64,000 nt of DNA, from NCBI GenBank assembly GCA_949317995.1, contig OX439038.1, positions 70,008,659 through 70,072,658 of the forward strand. The letters run 5' to 3'. Positions 60,989 to 64,000 of the stretch are shown here, in pieces. The DNA comes from Acholoe squamosa (taxonomy: Eukaryota > Annelida > Polychaeta > Phyllodocida > Polynoidae). Under the pieces are notes generated by a model. It ran no database searches. It was not told the origin of the DNA and was given only the letters and a program-made list of their open reading frames with translations. Numbering within the stretch: position 1 is the first letter of the stretch; every line of letters begins with the position of its first letter. A program made the translations under genes and the position numbers.

Positions 60989-61917
60989 ATAAACTTACGT
61001 CCAGTTCCTTTTTGACTTACTTTCCTCTTCTTGATAGGGGAAGCTCTCTTTAAGGGACTGGCAGCAAAAGAAGCACTGTGCCCTGCAAAAGCCGACTTGT
61101 TTTTGACAAATTTTAAGGTGGGGTTCAACCTTTTAACTGCTCTTATGAAGACCTGGCTTCCTTTAGGTTGGTCCTTTTTCAAAGACTTTGGTCTGCCAGC
61201 AAAAGCTAACAAATCTGTTATGTCAGTTCCAGGCACACGTTCCCCGTTGACATATATATTTCTCCGTCTCTGTTCCAATTCAATATTTGACTTCCGTGAC
61301 GAGATAATTCTCTGTAGAGATTTTTAACAGTCGTTCTGTAAGTTGCGGGTATTCTTTCTTTTATGTCGGCGTCCATACCCACTGTGTTTGTCTCTTGCAC
61401 GAGGTCCAGGACCTTCCCCCCCTTTGAATTCGTCTAAACTCTCTCCGTCTGAATCTTCAGGAAGTTGTGGATCGTCTCTAGTCTCTGTGAAAGTGTCGTC
61501 ATCGTCGTCGCCGTCGTCGGTGTCTTCTAAAGAATTGTTCACACCCCTAGCTGCTGCTGCTGCAGGTCCTTGTCCTACTGCTCGACCAGGATAGGGACCT
61601 TCCCTACGTTGTCCTAAGGCCTTGGCTTTTTTAGTTAAAATTCCCGACTTTATCATAAGTTGATTGTACTGTCTTAACTTTTCCTTCAGTTTTAGGTTAG
61701 GAGAGTTAAGCACCTCGTGTGCTTTACTTTGAAGGTGGTTTAGGACTTGAACCAGGCTGGAATCAGGAGTTAAACCTTCTCTTAAAAGTTGAGTGCTGTA
61801 GTACTGGTCTTCAACACTAGGTCCAGGCTGGGGAGGAGAGGTAGGAGCAACAAAAGAAGGGCTTTTTTCTCGGGGAACAAGATCCGCCCTTACGAGGGCC
61901 ATCCTTGAATAAGACAT
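60970..61917 (-). pseudogene. Polinton conserved charged protein, broken by two frameshifts
   Basis: The N-terminal part (61917-61324, 197 codons) starts MSYSRMALVRADLVPREK, has a helical region ending LKEKLRQYNQLMIKSGILTK and an Asp-rich stretch (DDGDDDDDTFTETRDD). Similarity then moves to a second frame (about 61370-61230, with IPATYRTTVKNLYREL) and back to the first frame (61278-60970, with IYVNGERVPGTDITDLL and a Lys-rich tail). This order (helix, acidic linker, 'vP..yr..a..l...l', 'GrpvpGs.i.dLv') fits a protein often seen next to the integrase in invertebrate Polintons. Two small indels explain the breaks. Function unknown. Confidence 0.7.
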
Positions 61918-61922
61918 GATTC

Positions 61923-62228
61923 TTATCGACGTGCTCCTATGAGACCTGTTATCAGGGGTAAGGCTAGACCCAAAATGGTTCCCAAAAATCCACCCTTTTG
62001 CTCAAAGGTTTTCCTCTTCTGCTTTACGGTAGCCTTGTGCCTTGTGACTGACTTCAGTTCTTTCTTGTAGGGTGATAAACGTTTAACTGCGTCTGACTCG
62101 TTACGCAACAGGTTTTTGTTCATCACGTTGACACAAATTTGACTCATCAACCTAATGACCTCATCGCTGAGACCTTTAATAATGTGGGAACACTCTGCCA
62201 AGGAACACTTGAATATGTGTGTCAACAA
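61923..62228 (-). CDS. Small basic protein with C-terminal hydrophobic segment (Polinton conserved)
   Basis: 101 residues. The N-terminal half is helical; the middle is basic (KATVKQKRKTFEQKGG) and the last 20 residues, GGFLGTILGLALPLITGLIG, are hydrophobic and Gly-rich, ending in ARR. A tail of the 'K+..l.QkGGFLG.ll..+l..l.gl' kind recurs in short proteins beside the packaging ATPase in Polintons; a membrane-active or minor virion role has been suggested for such peptides. It ends 6 nt before the next gene. Frame intact. Confidence 0.7.
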   Translation of the reverse strand: MLTHIFKCSLAECSHIIKGLSDEVIRLMSQICVNVMNKNLLRNESDAVKRLSPYKKELKSVTRHKATVKQKRKTFEQKGGFLGTILGLALPLITGLIGARR

Positions 62229-62288
62229 GTGGTAATGTTTCCTTATAATTTTAAATTTCCTCCAGAAGCAGATCTTTTGGTCACCATT

Positions 62289-62978
62289 CTATCTTTTTCT
62301 TTTCGAAGCTGAAGCTTGAGGAATGAAAACCAAGGTATTCCAAGGAGTTGTTATGCTGTTCCTTACCCTGAGCTCGTTAGGTGTGCTCTGCTTAAAGTCC
62401 AATAGGATGTATGAATGTTTCTCTTTGGTTTCTGAGTTATATACCTCCGTCAAAAAGGATTTCTGTCCTGGAAAGGCCTGTTTGCTGATGTGTCCTATTT
62501 GACTCATGTCTCTAGGGTTTTTAAAAACAACTAGGTAGTGTGCATTTAAGCTCAAGGTTCTGAAGGCAGGATTGTTAAAAAACAAGTTTTGAGTAATAAA
62601 AATTACACTTAAACTGCGATGGTGAGAGCCCACAGTGAAAAGTTTCATTATGGTGGGAACGTACTCGGGATCCATGAGATCGTCTATTATGACCAGTCCA
62701 TGTTTAGTGACATCTCTTTTATCCTCAAACAAAAAGTCTTCTGAACGAAGACCTTTGTTGAACTTAACCCCCAACTTTACCATTTCGTCGAATCCATCTT
62801 GCCATTGACTGTAGCAGTAGTATATGTCGTGTATTTTTGGAGTTACAAGCTCGTCTACACCTTTAATCAACTTGAAAACAAGTTGACTTTTTCCACAAGA
62901 AGTAGGTCCAGCTATGATCATTGTGAAGGGGCTTGGTAGACGTGGGTCAAAAATTATCTCCTTTTCCTTGTGATCCAT
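62289..62978 (-). CDS. A32-like / FtsK-HerA genome-packaging ATPase
   Basis: The preferred start is the ATG at 62978 (MDHKEKEIIFDPRLPSPFTM); an upstream in-frame ATG at 63023 would add 15 residues and overlap the death-domain gene. Walker A is GPTSCGKS at about 62862-62885 on the - strand; Walker B is HGLVIIDDLMD. Then come GSHHRSLSVIFITQNLF, the sensor-like Gln motif of packaging ATPases, and a C-terminal Arg/Lys tail. Known: such ATPases pump DNA into preformed capsids of adintoviruses, Polintons and large DNA viruses. Frame complete, length usual for the family (about 230). Confidence 0.95.
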   Translation of the reverse strand: MDHKEKEIIFDPRLPSPFTMIIAGPTSCGKSQLVFKLIKGVDELVTPKIHDIYYCYSQWQDGFDEMVKLGVKFNKGLRSEDFLFEDKRDVTKHGLVIIDDLMDPEYVPTIMKLFTVGSHHRSLSVIFITQNLFFNNPAFRTLSLNAHYLVVFKNPRDMSQIGHISKQAFPGQKSFLTEVYNSETKEKHSYILLDFKQSTPNELRVRNSITTPWNTLVFIPQASASKRKR

Positions 62979-62991
62979 GTTGGACGAAATC

Positions 62992-63297
62992 TTAAACCAA
63001 AGTGACCAAAGGAGCGACCTCATCCTCTTTTAAGTCAGTAGAACCCTCGTTCAAACCTTCCACGTAAAGAGCTACGTCATAAAGTCCCATGTTGTTCAAA
63101 CTGGCTATAAGACAGCTTGGATGAGATATTTCTCTATGTTTCCAAACCATTAGGACTTCGAAAACAGGATTTGTGACACCTTTTTTCCCTGGAACAGGGG
63201 TGGATATGACGTCAAGTTCGTGGTCGGTCAATCCCAGTTGAGTTCCCAGTTTCCTCCAGTCAAGCATTCTTAACTTGTCTGCCAGGTTTACGAACAA
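62992..63297 (-). CDS. Death-domain protein encoded within the Polinton-like element
   Basis: The frame (101 codons counted from a TTG at 63297; first ATG at 63267) has the six-helix pattern of a death domain: LADKLRML, Trp14 in DWRKLG, LGLTDHELDVI, a loop, then FEVLMVWKH with Trp52 and LIASLNNMGLYDVALYVEGL, followed by an acidic tail. The two Trp, the LGL and the final 'L...l...gl.dvA..ve' are the family's fixed points. The frame is open upstream to about 63352 without an ATG, so the true start may be lost or lie in an upstream exon. It ends 13 nt before the ATPase start. Known: death domains mediate assembly of apoptosis and innate-immune complexes. Interference with host signalling is inference. 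Confidence 0.75.
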   Translation of the reverse strand: MFVNLADKLRMLDWRKLGTQLGLTDHELDVISTPVPGKKGVTNPVFEVLMVWKHREISHPSCLIASLNNMGLYDVALYVEGLNEGSTDLKEDEVAPLVTLV

Positions 63298-63355
63298 AGT
63301 ATCAACTTTCCACTGTTCTGGAGGTATTGCGCTATAAGACTTTAGGTTATCTTAT

Positions 63356-63806
63356 CTGCTTCATTACAAGGTGTAATTATTATCAGCGCCTTATAGGGGA
63401 AGTAGCTCTGGTAGAGTACTAATGCACCTACTCAATAACCATAAGTCTGTATTACAGGTTACCATTTATTGAACATTCCATTTCCAGATGACATCCAATC
63501 CTTATTTACGTTGAGGGTTATTGGTATTCACTTTAACCCTTCACATATATGTACAGTTATTCGCATGACTCCTTATATGATTGTGGGTGTGTGTGTGTGT
63601 GTGAGACCTCTGCCCGCGATCACCAAGGCTTAAGTAACAGCTTTATCTAACACTCGTAATCCTACATAGTGCTAGTGATAATACACCTGGTGCACTCTCC
63701 TATTGGATTAACTCCGCGAGTACATCGCCCAGTTGCCGACCCTCTAGCTTCGTGTGTTATCTTACTCCAATGATGATATCCTTCTTTATCGTCCTTTATA
63801 TATTAA
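63356..63806. other. Flank of the virus-like module, no recognised gene
   Basis: AT-rich with a short (GT)n run at 63587-63601. No polymerase B coding and no terminal repeat matched to the 55.9-56.1 kb side were found by eye. Confidence 0.5.
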
Positions 63807-63936
63807 GCGTTTAATGTATGTTATGGGTACGCACGAGTGGGTTTATGGGTTAATAATCCACGAGCCCGAAGGGCGAGTGGATTATTAACCCATAAACCCA
63901 CGAGTGCGTACCCATAACATGCATTAAAGCGTTTAT
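63807..63936. mobile_element. Foldback element, ~55-bp arms
   Basis: The arm from about 63808 to 63863 (GTTATGGGTACGCAC, GTGGGTTTATGGGTTAATAA) pairs with about 63877-63934, with few mismatches. The loop reads GAGCCCGAAGGGCGA. Following DNA (63937-63985, TTAATTTCTTACCTTATAAC) is the inverse of sequence beside the hairpin at 41.34-41.40 kb, so both belong to one family. Confidence 0.85.
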
Positions 63937-64000
63937 CGAACATATTTCTCCATTTTGTATTAATTTCTTACCTTATAACCCAATAATTAATCCAGGAGAA

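Larger units (their letters stand above)
56000..63355 (-). mobile_element. Maverick/Polinton (adintovirus-like) integrated element, partial
   Basis: Ten adjacent genes on one strand include the hallmarks of Polintons/adintoviruses: A32-type packaging ATPase, DDE integrase with chromodomain, adenain-like protease, double-jelly-roll major capsid protein and a probable penton. Genes are tightly packed or overlap by a few bases (integrase and the next capsid gene by 16 nt), as in compact viral genomes. Missing: protein-primed DNA polymerase B, and recognisable terminal inverted repeats. The boundaries given are the limits of coding, not proven ends. Several genes carry frameshifts or stops, so the copy is defective. 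Confidence 0.93.

Overview
The window is animal genomic DNA, most likely from a marine invertebrate. It is AT-rich, has GT-AG introns, and is packed with foldback and TTAA-flanked repeats, LINE relics and a degraded Maverick/Polinton (adintovirus-like) element. No rRNA, tRNA, operon or CRISPR array was recognised, and I cannot name the species. Only one cellular protein-coding gene can be supported.

Host gene, + strand: five exons (33-108, 29737-29863, 32209-32292, 32716-32911, 33209-33389) encode the C-terminal part of a DUF1295 / steroid 5-alpha-reductase-like membrane protein. Splice phases agree at every junction, and the gene starts upstream of the window. Its first visible intron is about 29.6 kb. 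It holds a decayed LINE of the CR1/L2/Jockey type (about 1.5-5.2 kb), minisatellites (5.7, 8.6 and 9.5 kb), a 2.5-3 kb tandem duplication (9.7-15.2 kb) with a terminal-inverted-repeat (TIR) element inside the second copy, two more small TIR elements (19.0-19.5 and 23.7-23.9 kb), a 48-bp perfect palindrome (22.2 kb) and a 264-bp MITE (26.5 kb).

A large direct duplication follows. About 24.6-35.6 kb, which includes exons 2-5, reappears in the same order at about 39.9-54.05 kb. The second copy is a pseudogene: exon 2 was not found, exon 3 has lost its donor site, exon 4 is split by a 161-bp MITE and exon 5 has a 1-nt deletion. Because both copies are in one window, several transposon insertions can be read against their own paralogous empty sites. 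Between and beside the copies lie TTAA-flanked MITEs (36.2-37.0 and 54.6-55.3 kb), a roughly 210-bp repeat family and foldback elements (41.0-41.5 and 63.8-63.9 kb).

At 56.1-63.35 kb, all on the - strand, is a virus-like module of the Maverick/Polinton/adintovirus type. In transcription order it holds a death-domain protein, an A32/FtsK-HerA-type packaging ATPase, a small protein with a hydrophobic tail, a charged protein broken by frameshifts, a DDE integrase with a chromodomain, a probable penton/minor capsid protein (frameshift plus stop), a basic Gly-rich virion-type protein, a double-jelly-roll major capsid protein (one frameshift), an adenain-like protease and a small helical protein. 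No protein-primed DNA polymerase B and no long terminal repeats were seen. Integrase, ATPase and protease remain intact reading frames while the capsid genes are broken, so this looks like a fairly young but dead copy. The death-domain gene next to the packaging ATPase is the most notable item. A dense cluster of TGACCT/AGGTCA half-sites (55.6-55.86 kb) lies just outside the module.
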